Below are positions 26,101 to 33,095 of a stretch of DNA of 64,000 nt, one piece after another. Made by a program: the position numbers and the translations under genes. How positions within the stretch are numbered: position 1 is the first letter of the stretch; the number at the start of each line of letters is the position of its first letter. The stretch is from Salibaculum sp035270045 (GTDB lineage Bacteria; Pseudomonadota; Alphaproteobacteria; Rhodobacterales; Rhodobacteraceae), in the NCBI RefSeq assembly GCF_035270045.1, contig NZ_DATFIP010000007.1, positions 7,361-71,360 on the forward strand, in the 5' to 3' direction. The notes beneath the pieces are model-generated. The model had not been told where the DNA came from. It searched no databases and saw only the letters and a list, made by a program, of their open reading frames with translations.

Positions 26101-27082
26101 TCACCCGGTGCCGGGCAGCGCGCCGGTGCTGAAACCCCATGTCGCTCCGATCCCGGTGGAACTGATGCTCATGGACCTGCCGCTGATGCGCGGTGACGAG
26201 GATGAACTCGCGCCCCATGCCGCCGTCAGCGGCCTGCCCTGGCCCGGCAGCGTGGCGCTGCATGCCTCGGACCAGGACGCAGGGTATGCGCTGGAACGGG
26301 TCTTGCACCACCCGGCGGTCATCGGCGTGACGCAAACACCCATGGCGGCGGCGCAGCCCGGCACCTGGGACCGGGGCGCAGCGCTTCGGGTGCGGCTGAT
26401 CCGCGGAGCGCTGGAAAGCCTCGCCGAGGCCCAGGTGCTGGGCGGCGGCAACCTGGCCGCCATTGGCGATGGCACCGCGGACACCTGGGAGCTTTTCCAG
26501 TTCGCCGAGGCCACGCTGGTGGGCGACAGGACATACGACCTGCGCCTGCGGCTGCGCGGCCAGGCGGGCAGCGACGGGCTGATGCCTGAAACCTGGCCTG
26601 TCGGTTCGGTCTTCGTGCTGATGGACGGCACACCCGGACAGATCGCGCTGGCGCCGGCCGCGCGCGGCACCCTGCGGCACTACCGCTACGGCCCGGCGAT
26701 GCGGCCCATTTCCGACCCCAGCTACCAGTATCGCCGCGAGACGTTTCGCGGCAACGGGCGGCGGCCCTACCCGGTGGCGCATCTGCGCGCCGCGAAAGCC
26801 GGTGGCGACCTTGCGCTCACCTGGGTTCGTCGCACACGGATCGAGGGCGATAGCTGGGACCGGGACGAGGTGCCCCTGGGCGAGGCGAACGAGTGCTACC
26901 GCGTGCAGGTCCGCGCTGGCGAGACCCTGCTGCGCGAGGTCACGCGCGACACCCCGCACTGGACCTACAGTGCCGCGGCGCAGGCCAGCGACGGGGCAAG
27001 CGGCGCCGTCACCATATCCGTGGCGCAGGTCTCGGACCGATACGGCCCGGGCCCGGCGCGTCGCCTGACCGTCACTCCGTGA
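23180..27082 (+). CDS. GTA g15, megatron/host specificity protein with TIM-barrel domain
   Basis: The largest GTA protein (1300 residues) forms the baseplate centre and probably the DNA exit channel. The N-terminal region is hydrophobic and Gly-rich (GMAAGGAIGGSVLGLSSAV). About 430-720 is the glycoside-hydrolase-like TIM barrel, with KISYAADWSEYHGYQPPG, CDFVGIDNYLPLSDWR and GKPIWFTEIGCPAVDKGTN. A phage tail-3-type region follows (about 780-950). The C-terminal part contains GTWDRGAALRVRLIRGALES and the rcc01698-like end. An AAGGAG site precedes the ATG. Confidence 0.95.
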   Translation: MATIVLSAAGMAAGGAIGGSVLGLSSAVIGRAVGATVGRMIDQRLLGAGSEPVEVGRLDRLRLTGASEGTAVPQLHGRMRIPGQVIWATEFREHRERSGGGKGGAPQPATTEYSYSISLAVALCEGEVARVGRVWADGREVAPEHLNMRLHRGTPDQLPDPKIEAVEGAGMAPAYRGTAYVVMEDLPLGQFGNRVPQFNFEVMRPDQAGGPGTGIDKTIRAVSMIPGTGEYALATTPVYLDHGFGNRAAANLNAASGRTDFVTSLDALQDELPGCGSAALVVSWFGSDLRCGTCDLRPKVDQKEADSAGMPWRVSGLTRAQAHQVAAQNGAKLYGGTPADASVIEAIGALRERGLSPVFYPFILMDQVAGNILTDPWTGAEGQPHLPWRGRITASLAAGVEGSPDGTAQAEAEVAAFLGQAQPGDFTAHDGTVVYAGPEEWSYRRFILHYAYLCAAAGGVDAFLLGSELRGLTQIRGAGGFPFVAGLVTLLEEVRAILGPDCKISYAADWSEYHGYQPPGTADKHFHLDEVWAHPECDFVGIDNYLPLSDWREGDDHADAHWGSIYNPDYLRAGIEGGEHYDWYYHSPEAEAAQIRTPITDGAGEPWLWRAKDIRGWWQNAHYNRIGGTRQATPTAWQPEGKPIWFTEIGCPAVDKGTNQPNKFVDPKSSESGLPRASTGVRDDFIQRQYLTVLQDHYGSQAGNPVSSVTGQPMVDTGHIHVWAWDARPYPAFPGRADLWSDSVNYTLGHWINGRVTARSLAAVVAEICTSAGIVHFDVGRLFGVVRGYSLPDVETGRAALQPLMLAYGFDAIERDGRLVFRHRTGRADAEVAGGEFAVSPDDPGAIELTRAQAPEVVGRLQLSHVEADGDYEVRATEAIYPGDTTPTTARSELSLALTRGEGLRIAERWLAEARLARDTARFALPPSRAGLGPGDVLRLPAGQGGGLYRVDLSEQTDRQVLEAVRVDPSVHDRHPVPGSAPVLKPHVAPIPVELMLMDLPLMRGDEDELAPHAAVSGLPWPGSVALHASDQDAGYALERVLHHPAVIGVTQTPMAAAQPGTWDRGAALRVRLIRGALESLAEAQVLGGGNLAAIGDGTADTWELFQFAEATLVGDRTYDLRLRLRGQAGSDGLMPETWPVGSVFVLMDGTPGQIALAPAARGTLRHYRYGPAMRPISDPSYQYRRETFRGNGRRPYPVAHLRAAKAGGDLALTWVRRTRIEGDSWDRDEVPLGEANECYRVQVRAGETLLREVTRDTPHWTYSAAAQASDGASGAVTISVAQVSDRYGPGPARRLTVTP

Positions 27083-27474
27083 TGCGGCAACCGGGCTGGC
27101 ACGACCTGGACGCGGGGGTGCGGGTGCTTCTGGCCCGGCCCAGGGCCGACTGGCCGGGGGTGGCCGCAGCGCTGGTCGCGGCGGCGCATCTGTCCGACCG
27201 GGTTCGCAAGCGCCTGCGCCGCCCAGTGGCCGGGCGCGGCTGCGGCTCGCTCGCCTCCGAGGCCATGGCCTGGCGGCGCAGCGGCCATCGGCGGGCCTGC
27301 GATGCGGAGTACCGTGCCGCGCTCGCGGTGCTGTTGCAGGCCCTGGAGGACTGGCGGCAGGACTCGGCCCGGAGCGCGCGGCGTCAGCCGCGGGTGCAGG
27401 AAAGACAGCGCGGCAGGGTGGGGTCGGCGCGCAGGCGCGCGGGCGCCAGTGCCTCTCCGCAGTCCGTGCAATAA
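27082..27474 (+). CDS. Small basic protein coupled to GTA g15
   Basis: A 130-residue ORF starts in the g15 stop codon (ATGA) and so is probably translated with the GTA operon. The first 95 residues look coding: helical, with ARPRADWPGVAAALVAAAHL, VRKRLRRPVAGRGCGSLASE and AEYRAALAVLLQALEDW. Similar small proteins with an R-x3-G-x5-GSL core follow GTA g15 in other Rhodobacterales as far as I recall. The last 30 residues are Arg/Ser-rich and run 91 bases into the oppositely oriented zinc-finger gene, so that part may be only read-through. No function is known. Confidence 0.55.
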   Translation: MRQPGWHDLDAGVRVLLARPRADWPGVAAALVAAAHLSDRVRKRLRRPVAGRGCGSLASEAMAWRRSGHRRACDAEYRAALAVLLQALEDWRQDSARSARRQPRVQERQRGRVGSARRRAGASASPQSVQ

Positions 27475-27722
27475 CCGTATTCGCCGTCATCCATTCGTTC
27501 CAGGGCGGCCAGAACCCGGCGGCGGTCGCCCGCGCGGCGCGCGGCCTGGGCCTTGGCCATGGCCTGGTTCTGAAGCGCGTCCATGCGGCTCAGCCGGCCC
27601 ACGGCCTGCTGGTCCAGGTCCACGGTCCTCTGACCTTGCGTGCCCCGCGCGTCTTCCTCGTCAAGCGCGGCGAGCCGGTCCACCAGCGCCTGTTTCAATT
27701 CGGCGATGTCGTGGTCATCCAT
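27384..27722 (-). CDS. DksA/TraR family C4 zinc-finger protein
   Basis: The 112-residue protein has an N-terminal coiled-coil hairpin (about 5-75). A C-terminal C4 zinc finger follows, with CTDCGEALAPARLRADP and PRCLSC, the signature of TraR/DksA proteins that bind the RNA polymerase secondary channel. It is shorter than DksA itself (about 150), fitting the short DksA-like group in alphaproteobacteria. ATG 27722 follows AAAAGG; the upstream in-frame ATG adds 13 residues without a better site. Whether it modulates transcription of the adjacent GTA cluster is not known. Confidence 0.85.
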   Translation of the reverse strand: MDDHDIAELKQALVDRLAALDEEDARGTQGQRTVDLDQQAVGRLSRMDALQNQAMAKAQAARRAGDRRRVLAALERMDDGEYGYCTDCGEALAPARLRADPTLPRCLSCTRG

Positions 27723-27804
27723 TTTCGTGACCTTTTCAATCACGGGTTTGTTCTTGGCCAATGCACCCTATCTGGGTTAGCACCCGGACAAAAGGAGGCC
27801 CGTC

Positions 27805-28614
27805 ATGGCACAGCCGCAACCGCATCTCGCCCAGTTCGACCCGGTCTGGGCCCGGATCACCGCCGAAGCCGAAAAGGCCATCGCGGAAGAACCGCTGATG
27901 GGCGGGCTTATTCATGCCTGCGTGCTGCACCACAAGACTCTCGAAAAGGCGCTGTCCTATCGCTTCTCGGCAAAGCTGAACTCGAACGAGATGAGCATGG
28001 TGCTGCTGCGCGAGATCGCCGAGGAGGCCTATGCCAACGACCCGAGGCTGGTCGAGGCTGCGCGTGCGGACCTGGCCGCGATCGACGAACGCGACCCGGC
28101 CTGCCACCGGCTGTTGCAGCCGATCCTGTATTACAAGGGGTTTCAGGCCATGCAGGCCTATCGGCTGGGGCATTACCTGTGGGCCCAGGGGCGCCGCGAT
28201 CTTGCCTATTTCGTGCAGATGCGCAGTTCCGAGGTCTACGGCGTGGACATCCACCCCGGCGCGCGGATCGGGTGCGGCATCATGATCGACCATGCCCATT
28301 CCATCGTGATCGGTGAAACGGCCGTGGTGGGCGACAATGTGTCCATGCTGCATTCGGTGACGCTCGGCGGCACCGGCAAGGAAGAGGAGGACCGCCACCC
28401 CAAGATCGGCGACGGCGTGCTGATCGGGGCCGGCGCAAAGGTCCTGGGCAACATCCGTGTCGGCTGCTGCTCGCGCATTGCCGCCGGGTCGGTCGTTCTG
28501 TCGGACGTGCCCGAGAGCACCACCGTGGCAGGGGTGCCCGCCAAGGTGGTGGGCGAGGCCGGCTGTGCCCAGCCCGCGATCACCATGGACCAGATCCTGA
28601 AATCGGGGCCGTGA
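27805..28614 (+). CDS. cysE: Serine O-acetyltransferase
   Basis: CysE acetylates serine with acetyl-CoA, the first step of cysteine synthesis. The 269-residue protein has the N-terminal helical domain (PLMGGLIHACVLHHKTLEKA) and the left-handed beta-helix starting DIHPGARIGCGIMIDHAHS, with the catalytic His in MIDHAHS and IVIGETAVVGDNVSMLHSVT. The C-terminal tail ends QILKSGP. AAAGGAGG is a strong ribosome site. cysE directly downstream of the GTA cluster is a common arrangement in Rhodobacterales. Confidence 0.96.
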   Translation: MAQPQPHLAQFDPVWARITAEAEKAIAEEPLMGGLIHACVLHHKTLEKALSYRFSAKLNSNEMSMVLLREIAEEAYANDPRLVEAARADLAAIDERDPACHRLLQPILYYKGFQAMQAYRLGHYLWAQGRRDLAYFVQMRSSEVYGVDIHPGARIGCGIMIDHAHSIVIGETAVVGDNVSMLHSVTLGGTGKEEEDRHPKIGDGVLIGAGAKVLGNIRVGCCSRIAAGSVVLSDVPESTTVAGVPAKVVGEAGCAQPAITMDQILKSGP

Positions 28615-28639
28615 TGGCCAACCATCTGCCCCACACGGT

Positions 28640-29842
28640 TTGACGGCCGGGTTCCTGTCGCTCTGGGCGGATGCGGCGCTGACCAGTGCCGGGTTCTTCT
28701 GGATGGCGTTCTGGGCCTTCGGGCTCGGCTATGTCATCAGTTCCGCCATCCAGCTGTTCGTGGGCCGCGCCCAGATGCGCCGCGCCATGGGCGACAAGCA
28801 GGCCCGCGCGGTGGCGCTGGCCACGTTTTTCGGGTTCATTTCCTCCTCCTGCAGCTTTTCGGCGCTGGCCACAACGCGGGCGCTCTTCGCCAAGGGGGCG
28901 GGGTTCGTTCCGGCGATGGCTTTCCTTCTGTCCTCGACCAACCTCGTGATCGAGCTGGGCATCGTGATCTCGGTCTTCCTGAGCTGGCACTTCGTGGTGG
29001 CCGAATATGTCGGTGGGCTCCTGCTGATCCTGGCCATGTGGGGCATCGTTGCCCTGACCCGGCCCCGGCGCCTGATCGGTGCGGTGCGCGAGCGCTTGCA
29101 GGCCGACACGGACGAGGCCGACGCCGACCCCGCGGACCTGCTGAAGAGCCGGGCGGTCTGGTCGGACCTCGCAGGGCGCTATTTCGGCGAATGGCACATG
29201 GTCTGGAAGGACGTGACAGTGGGCTTCACCCTGGCCGGGATCATTGCCGTGGTCGTCCCGGCCGAGTTCTTCACCTGGCTGTTTCCCGGCAGCGGCGCGG
29301 GGGCCGGGCCGCTGGCCGTCCTCGGCGATGCCCTGATCGGACCGGTCGCCGCGTTCTTCACCTTCATCGGATCGATGGGGAACATCCCGCTGGCCGGGCT
29401 CTTGTTCGCGAACGGGGTCAGCATGGCGGGCGTGCTGGCCTTCATCTTTTCCGACCTGGTGGTATTTCCGGTGATCCGGGTGCACGCGACCTATTACGGC
29501 TGGCGCATGGCGCTCTATATCGCGGCGGTGTTCCTTGCGGCGCTGGTCGCGGTGGCGCTGGTGCTGCATTACGGCTTTCACGCCCTGGACATGGTCCCCG
29601 AGGCGGGGGCCGCCAGCCGCCGTGCCCCGGAAGAGCGGTTCTCAGTGGATTACACCTTCTGGCTCAACCTCGTCTTCGGGGCGATCACCGCCGCGTTCGG
29701 CTGGCTGGCCTGGAGGCGCCGGGGCCATGGTCATCAGCATGACCACAGCCATGGCGGCGGGCTGGACCGGGTGCTGTTCTGGCTGGCCTGCCTGGCCTGG
29801 CTTTGGCTTCTGGCGGGGCTGGTGCTGGCCGCAGTGCTCTAG
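28640..29842 (+). CDS. Permease of the DUF318/ArsP-YraQ type
   Basis: A 400-residue inner membrane protein with about ten hydrophobic helices in two halves. The first half contains GYVISSAIQLFVGRAQM and the conserved FGFISSSCSFSALATTRALF; the second half has FFTFIGSMGNIPLAGLLFANG. A His-rich loop, RRRGHGHQHDHSHGGG near 355-370, suggests metal binding. Family members export organoarsenicals or other metalloids, but the substrate here cannot be read. No ATG fits; the start appears to be TTG 28640, overlapping the stop of a nine-codon ORF that begins in the cysE stop. An ATG at 28703 would remove part of the first helix. Confidence 0.8.
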   Translation: MTAGFLSLWADAALTSAGFFWMAFWAFGLGYVISSAIQLFVGRAQMRRAMGDKQARAVALATFFGFISSSCSFSALATTRALFAKGAGFVPAMAFLLSSTNLVIELGIVISVFLSWHFVVAEYVGGLLLILAMWGIVALTRPRRLIGAVRERLQADTDEADADPADLLKSRAVWSDLAGRYFGEWHMVWKDVTVGFTLAGIIAVVVPAEFFTWLFPGSGAGAGPLAVLGDALIGPVAAFFTFIGSMGNIPLAGLLFANGVSMAGVLAFIFSDLVVFPVIRVHATYYGWRMALYIAAVFLAALVAVALVLHYGFHALDMVPEAGAASRRAPEERFSVDYTFWLNLVFGAITAAFGWLAWRRRGHGHQHDHSHGGGLDRVLFWLACLAWLWLLAGLVLAAVL

Positions 29843-30171
29843 GCCAGTTGGTCGTAGGCCTCCATGGCCTTGGCGCCGTACATGTAGCCCGGTCCGCCGT
29901 TCATCAGCACGCAGACATTGACCGTCTCGGCCACTTCGTCGCGGCTGGCCCCGGCCTGGATCGCGGCCTTGATGTGAAAGCCGATGCAATCGGTGCATTG
30001 CTTGGAAATGGCGATGGCCAGCGCCACCAGCTCCTTTTCCTTGGTGGCCATGGCGCCGGGGGCGAGGGCGGCTTCGTGCAGGGCATGAAAACCCTGTGCC
30101 GTATCGGCCTGTTCGGCGCGCATGGGGCGCAGGATGCCGGTGGTGTGGCGCAGGTCGTCTTTCCAGTTCAT
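29839..30171 (-). CDS. Carboxymuconolactone decarboxylase (AhpD-like) family protein
   Basis: The 110-residue helical protein belongs to the CMD/AhpD fold. It carries the redox motif CTDC followed by IGFHIKAAIQAGAS, the form seen in AhpD-like peroxidase partners rather than in true decarboxylases. A later VCVLMNGGPGYMYGAKAME completes the core. ATG 30171 was chosen because upstream residues have no family similarity. The stop codon overlaps the stop of the convergent permease gene. A role in peroxide or alkylhydroperoxide handling is inferred from the family. Confidence 0.88.
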   Translation of the reverse strand: MNWKDDLRHTTGILRPMRAEQADTAQGFHALHEAALAPGAMATKEKELVALAIAISKQCTDCIGFHIKAAIQAGASRDEVAETVNVCVLMNGGPGYMYGAKAMEAYDQLA

Positions 30172-30304
30172 GGGGGGAATCCTTTGTTGGTTTCGGGCTT
30201 GTTCTAGACAGGGCTGGCGTCGCAAACCTTGCGCCAGATCAGGCGCTTGCCAAATGGAGTGCCAGCGGCGCCTTGCATCGGCGCGGTTCCGGCGAAATGG
30301 TGGC

Positions 30305-30346
30305 CAAAAACGAAAGAGCCGCGCCCGGATCCGGGTACGGCTCTTT
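30305..30346 (-). terminator. Intrinsic terminator of the pdhABC operon
   Basis: AAAGAGCCG and CGGCTCTTT form a perfect 9-bp outer stem, with CCCGG/CCGGG stacked inside. On the minus strand it runs into TTTCGTTTTTGG. It starts 20 bases past the pdhC stop and may also work in the other direction. The rest of the 195-base gap shows nothing certain. Confidence 0.85.
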
Positions 30347-30366
30347 CACATGCGGGGTGCCAACCG

Positions 30367-31695
30367 TCAGGCCAGCATCACCATCGGGTTCTCGAGGTTC
30401 TCCTTGATCGCGGCCAGCAATTGGGCCCCAAGTGCGCCGTCGATCACCCGGTGGTCGACGGACAGCGTCGTGGACATGACCGTCGCGGTGGTCAGTTCGC
30501 CGTCGGCGCCCACGACGGGCTTCTTGACGCCCGCGCCCACGGCCAGGATTGCGCCGTGCGGCGGATTGATGACCGCGTCGAAGTTCTCGATCCCGAACAT
30601 CCCGAGGTTCGAGATCGCGAAGCTGCCGCCGACGTATTCATGCGGGGCGAGCTTGCCGTCGCGCGCGCGACCGGCCAGGTCTTTCATCTCCGAGGACAGG
30701 GCCGAGAGGGATTTCTGCTCGGCATCCTTGAGCACGGGAACGAAAAGACCGTCATCCACCGCCACCGCGACGCCGACGTCCGACGGCTTGAGCCTGAGGA
30801 TGCGATCGCCGGCCCAGACGGCATTGGCATTCGGAACGGATTGCAGCGCCAGCGCGCAGGCCTTGATGATGAAGTCGTTGACGGACAGCTTGATTTCGCG
30901 GGATTCCAGTTGCTTGTTCAACTGGCCGCGGAATTCCAGCAGCGCGTCCAGCTCGATGTCGCGGCGCAGGTAGAAATGCGGAACCGTCTGCTTGGCCTCG
31001 GTCAGGCGGGCGGCGACGGTCTTGCGCATGCCGTTGAGCGTGACCTCTTCGTAGTCGCGCCCCTCGAACATCTTGCGCAGGGCCGCGGCATCCGGCCCGG
31101 CGGGCATGGCAGCGCCAGCGGCGGTGGCCTTTTCCGCGGTCTCTGGCGCCTTTTCGGCTTTCGCCTGCGGCTGCGCGCCCTCCAGGTCGGCCCTTATGAT
31201 GCGCCCATGCGGGCCCGAACCGGTGATCAGGGTCAGGTCCAGCCCCTTGTCGGCGGCGATGCGGCGTGCCAGAGGCGAGGCGAAGATGCGCGTCCCGTCC
31301 TTGACCGGGGCGGCGGGGGCGGCTGTCGCGGTCTCGGAGGGGGCAGGGGTGTCGGGCGCGTCGGAGCCGCCCGGGGCGGCCGCCTCCTTGCCCGCGTCGG
31401 CCTTGGCCTCCGGGGCCGACGGGGATGCGGTCCCGGCATCGGCCATGTCCTCGCCCTCTTCGCCGATCACGGCGATGGGGGTGTTGACCTTGACGCCCTC
31501 GGTGCCCTCGCCCACGAGGATCTTGCCGATGACGCCCTCGTCCACCGCCTCGAATTCCATCGTGGCCTTGTCGGTCTCGATCTCGGCCAGCAGGTCGCCG
31601 GCATTCACGGTATCACCCTCCTTGACCAGCCACTTGGCGAGCGTGCCTTCCTCCATGGTGGGCGAGAGGGCGGGCATGAGAATTTCGGTTGCCAT
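30367..31695 (-). CDS. pdhC: Pyruvate dehydrogenase complex E2, dihydrolipoamide acetyltransferase
   Basis: E2 moves the acetyl group from lipoate to CoA and forms the core of the complex. The 442-residue protein starts with one lipoyl domain (ETDKATMEFEAVDEG, Lys in the DKA motif near 43). An Ala/Pro-rich linker follows, then the E1/E3-binding domain (FASPLARRIAADKGLDL near 135) and the catalytic domain ending TTLSVDHRVIDGALGAQLL with the active-site His and Asp. GGAGCG precedes the ATG, 11 bases after pdhB. The lipoyl segment is nearly identical in DNA to that of pdhB. Confidence 0.97.
   Translation of the reverse strand: MATEILMPALSPTMEEGTLAKWLVKEGDTVNAGDLLAEIETDKATMEFEAVDEGVIGKILVGEGTEGVKVNTPIAVIGEEGEDMADAGTASPSAPEAKADAGKEAAAPGGSDAPDTPAPSETATAAPAAPVKDGTRIFASPLARRIAADKGLDLTLITGSGPHGRIIRADLEGAQPQAKAEKAPETAEKATAAGAAMPAGPDAAALRKMFEGRDYEEVTLNGMRKTVAARLTEAKQTVPHFYLRRDIELDALLEFRGQLNKQLESREIKLSVNDFIIKACALALQSVPNANAVWAGDRILRLKPSDVGVAVAVDDGLFVPVLKDAEQKSLSALSSEMKDLAGRARDGKLAPHEYVGGSFAISNLGMFGIENFDAVINPPHGAILAVGAGVKKPVVGADGELTTATVMSTTLSVDHRVIDGALGAQLLAAIKENLENPMVMLA
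31501..31695 (-). repeat. Lipoyl-domain direct repeat, copy in pdhC
   Basis: These 195 bases align without gaps to 32886-33080 at the start of pdhB. About the first 70 coding bases of each are identical, and differences further in are mostly silent. This points to duplication with recent gene conversion. Confidence 0.85.
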
Positions 31696-31706
31696 CGGGA
31701 CGCTCC

Positions 31707-33080
31707 TTACCGGTAGGTGACTTGGTTCACGGCCTCGATGACCTCGTCCGTGGTCACCAGGGCGTGGCGTTCGAGATTGGCCGCATAGGGCATCGGCACG
31801 TCCTTGCCGCAGAGGTTCAGGACCGGCGCGTCGAGGTAGTCGAAGGCGTGGGTCATCACATGGGCCGAAAGGTGGTTGCCGATGGCCCCAACGGGCCAAC
31901 CCTCTTCCACGGTGACCATGCGGTTCGTCTTGCGGACGCTGTCGAGGACCGTGTCGTAATCCAGCGGGCGCAGGGTGCGCAGGTTGACGACCTCGGCCTG
32001 CACGCCCTCTTCGGCGAGCTTCTCGGCGGCCTCCATGGCATAGGTCATGCCGATGCCGAACGAGACGATGGTGACATCCGACCCGGCGCGTTCGATACGG
32101 GCCTTGCCGAAGGGCAGGGTGAAATCGTCCAGCACCGGAACTTCGAAGGAGCGGCCGTAGAGGATCTCGTTTTCAAGGAAAATCACCGGGTTGGGGTCGC
32201 GAATGGCGGATTTCAGCAGGCCCTTGGCGTCGGCCGCGGAATAGGGGATCGCGACCTTCAGGCCGGGGATATGCGCGTACCAGGCGGAATAGTCCTGGCT
32301 GTGCTGGGCGCCGACGCGGGCGGCGGCGCCGTTCGGCCCGCGAAAGACCATTGGGGCCCCCATCTGACCGCCGGACATGTAGAGCGTCTTGGCCGCAGAG
32401 TTCACGATCTGATCAATTGCCTGCATGGCGAAATTGAAGGTCATGAATTCGACGATGGGCTTGAGCCCGCCAAAGGCCGCACCCACCGCGATCCCGGCAA
32501 AACCATGCTCGGTGATCGGCGTGTCCACGACGCGCTTGGGGCCGAACTTGTCCAGCAATCCCTGGGTGATCTTGTAGGCGCCCTCGTATTCGGCAACCTC
32601 CTCGCCCATGAGAAAGACGCCGCTGTCGCGCTCCATTTCTTCGATCATGGCGGTGTTGAGCGCCTCTCGCACGGTCATGGTGGTCATTTCCGTGCCCTCG
32701 GGCCAGTCGGGGCTCTGGTCGGCCTGGGGTGCTGCGGGCGCGGCCTTGGCCGGGGCCGGGGCCGGGGCGGCGGCCTGGTCCGGTTCCGGCGCCGCCGGCG
32801 TTTCAGCCCCGCTCGGGGCTGCTGCGTCCATGTCCTCGCCCTCTTCGCCGATCATGGCGATGGGAGCGTTGACCTTGACACCCTCGGTGCCTTCCGCGAC
32901 GAGAATCTTGCCGATGACTCCCTCGTCCACGGCCTCGAATTCCATCGTGGCCTTGTCGGTCTCGATCTCGGCCAGAATATCACCGGCGTTGACGGTGTCG
33001 CCTTCCTTGACCAGCCACTTGGCGAGCGTGCCTTCCTCCATGGTGGGCGAGAGGGCGGGCATGAGAATTTCGGTAGCCAT
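31707..33080 (-). CDS. pdhB: Pyruvate dehydrogenase E1 component beta subunit with N-terminal lipoyl domain
   Basis: E1 beta pairs with PdhA to decarboxylate pyruvate with thiamine diphosphate. The 457-residue protein carries an N-terminal lipoyl domain (about 1-80), an Ala/Pro linker (about 85-125), and then the E1 beta body. The body starts MTVREALNTAMIEEMERD and contains GVFLMGEEVAEYEGAYKIT, PITEHGFAGIAVGAAFGG and VTVEEGWPVGAIGNHL. A lipoyl-bearing E1 beta is a known alphaproteobacterial variant. GGGAGG precedes the ATG, 15 bases after pdhA. Confidence 0.97.
   Translation of the reverse strand: MATEILMPALSPTMEEGTLAKWLVKEGDTVNAGDILAEIETDKATMEFEAVDEGVIGKILVAEGTEGVKVNAPIAMIGEEGEDMDAAAPSGAETPAAPEPDQAAAPAPAPAKAAPAAPQADQSPDWPEGTEMTTMTVREALNTAMIEEMERDSGVFLMGEEVAEYEGAYKITQGLLDKFGPKRVVDTPITEHGFAGIAVGAAFGGLKPIVEFMTFNFAMQAIDQIVNSAAKTLYMSGGQMGAPMVFRGPNGAAARVGAQHSQDYSAWYAHIPGLKVAIPYSAADAKGLLKSAIRDPNPVIFLENEILYGRSFEVPVLDDFTLPFGKARIERAGSDVTIVSFGIGMTYAMEAAEKLAEEGVQAEVVNLRTLRPLDYDTVLDSVRKTNRMVTVEEGWPVGAIGNHLSAHVMTHAFDYLDAPVLNLCGKDVPMPYAANLERHALVTTDEVIEAVNQVTYR
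32886..33080 (-). repeat. Lipoyl-domain direct repeat, copy in pdhB
   Basis: Partner of the 195-base segment at 31501-31695. Both encode MATEILMPALSPTMEEGTLA and the following lipoyl fold in the same frame. Confidence 0.85.
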
Positions 33081-33095
33081 GTCTGTGATCCTCCC

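Larger units (their letters stand above)
13083..27082 (+). mobile_element. Gene transfer agent (RcGTA-type) structural gene cluster, g1 to g15
   Basis: Sixteen consecutive plus-strand ORFs follow the order of the Rhodobacter capsulatus GTA: terminase subunits, portal, head formation protein, protease, capsid, connectors, tail tube, chaperones, tape measure, distal tail, hub, peptidase and megatron. All are open, many overlap by 1-8 bases, and codon use and GC match the host, as expected of a vertically inherited domesticated phage. There is no integrase, repressor, replication gene or attachment site. Known GTA accessory genes (gafA regulator, lysis genes, head spikes, maturation proteins) are not in this window and are encoded elsewhere in known producers. 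Confidence 0.95.

Noticed and set aside
13083..27082. Interpretation as an active prophage
   Set aside because: There is no integrase, repressor, replication gene, lysis cassette or attachment site, and gene content, order and composition match a host-adapted GTA.
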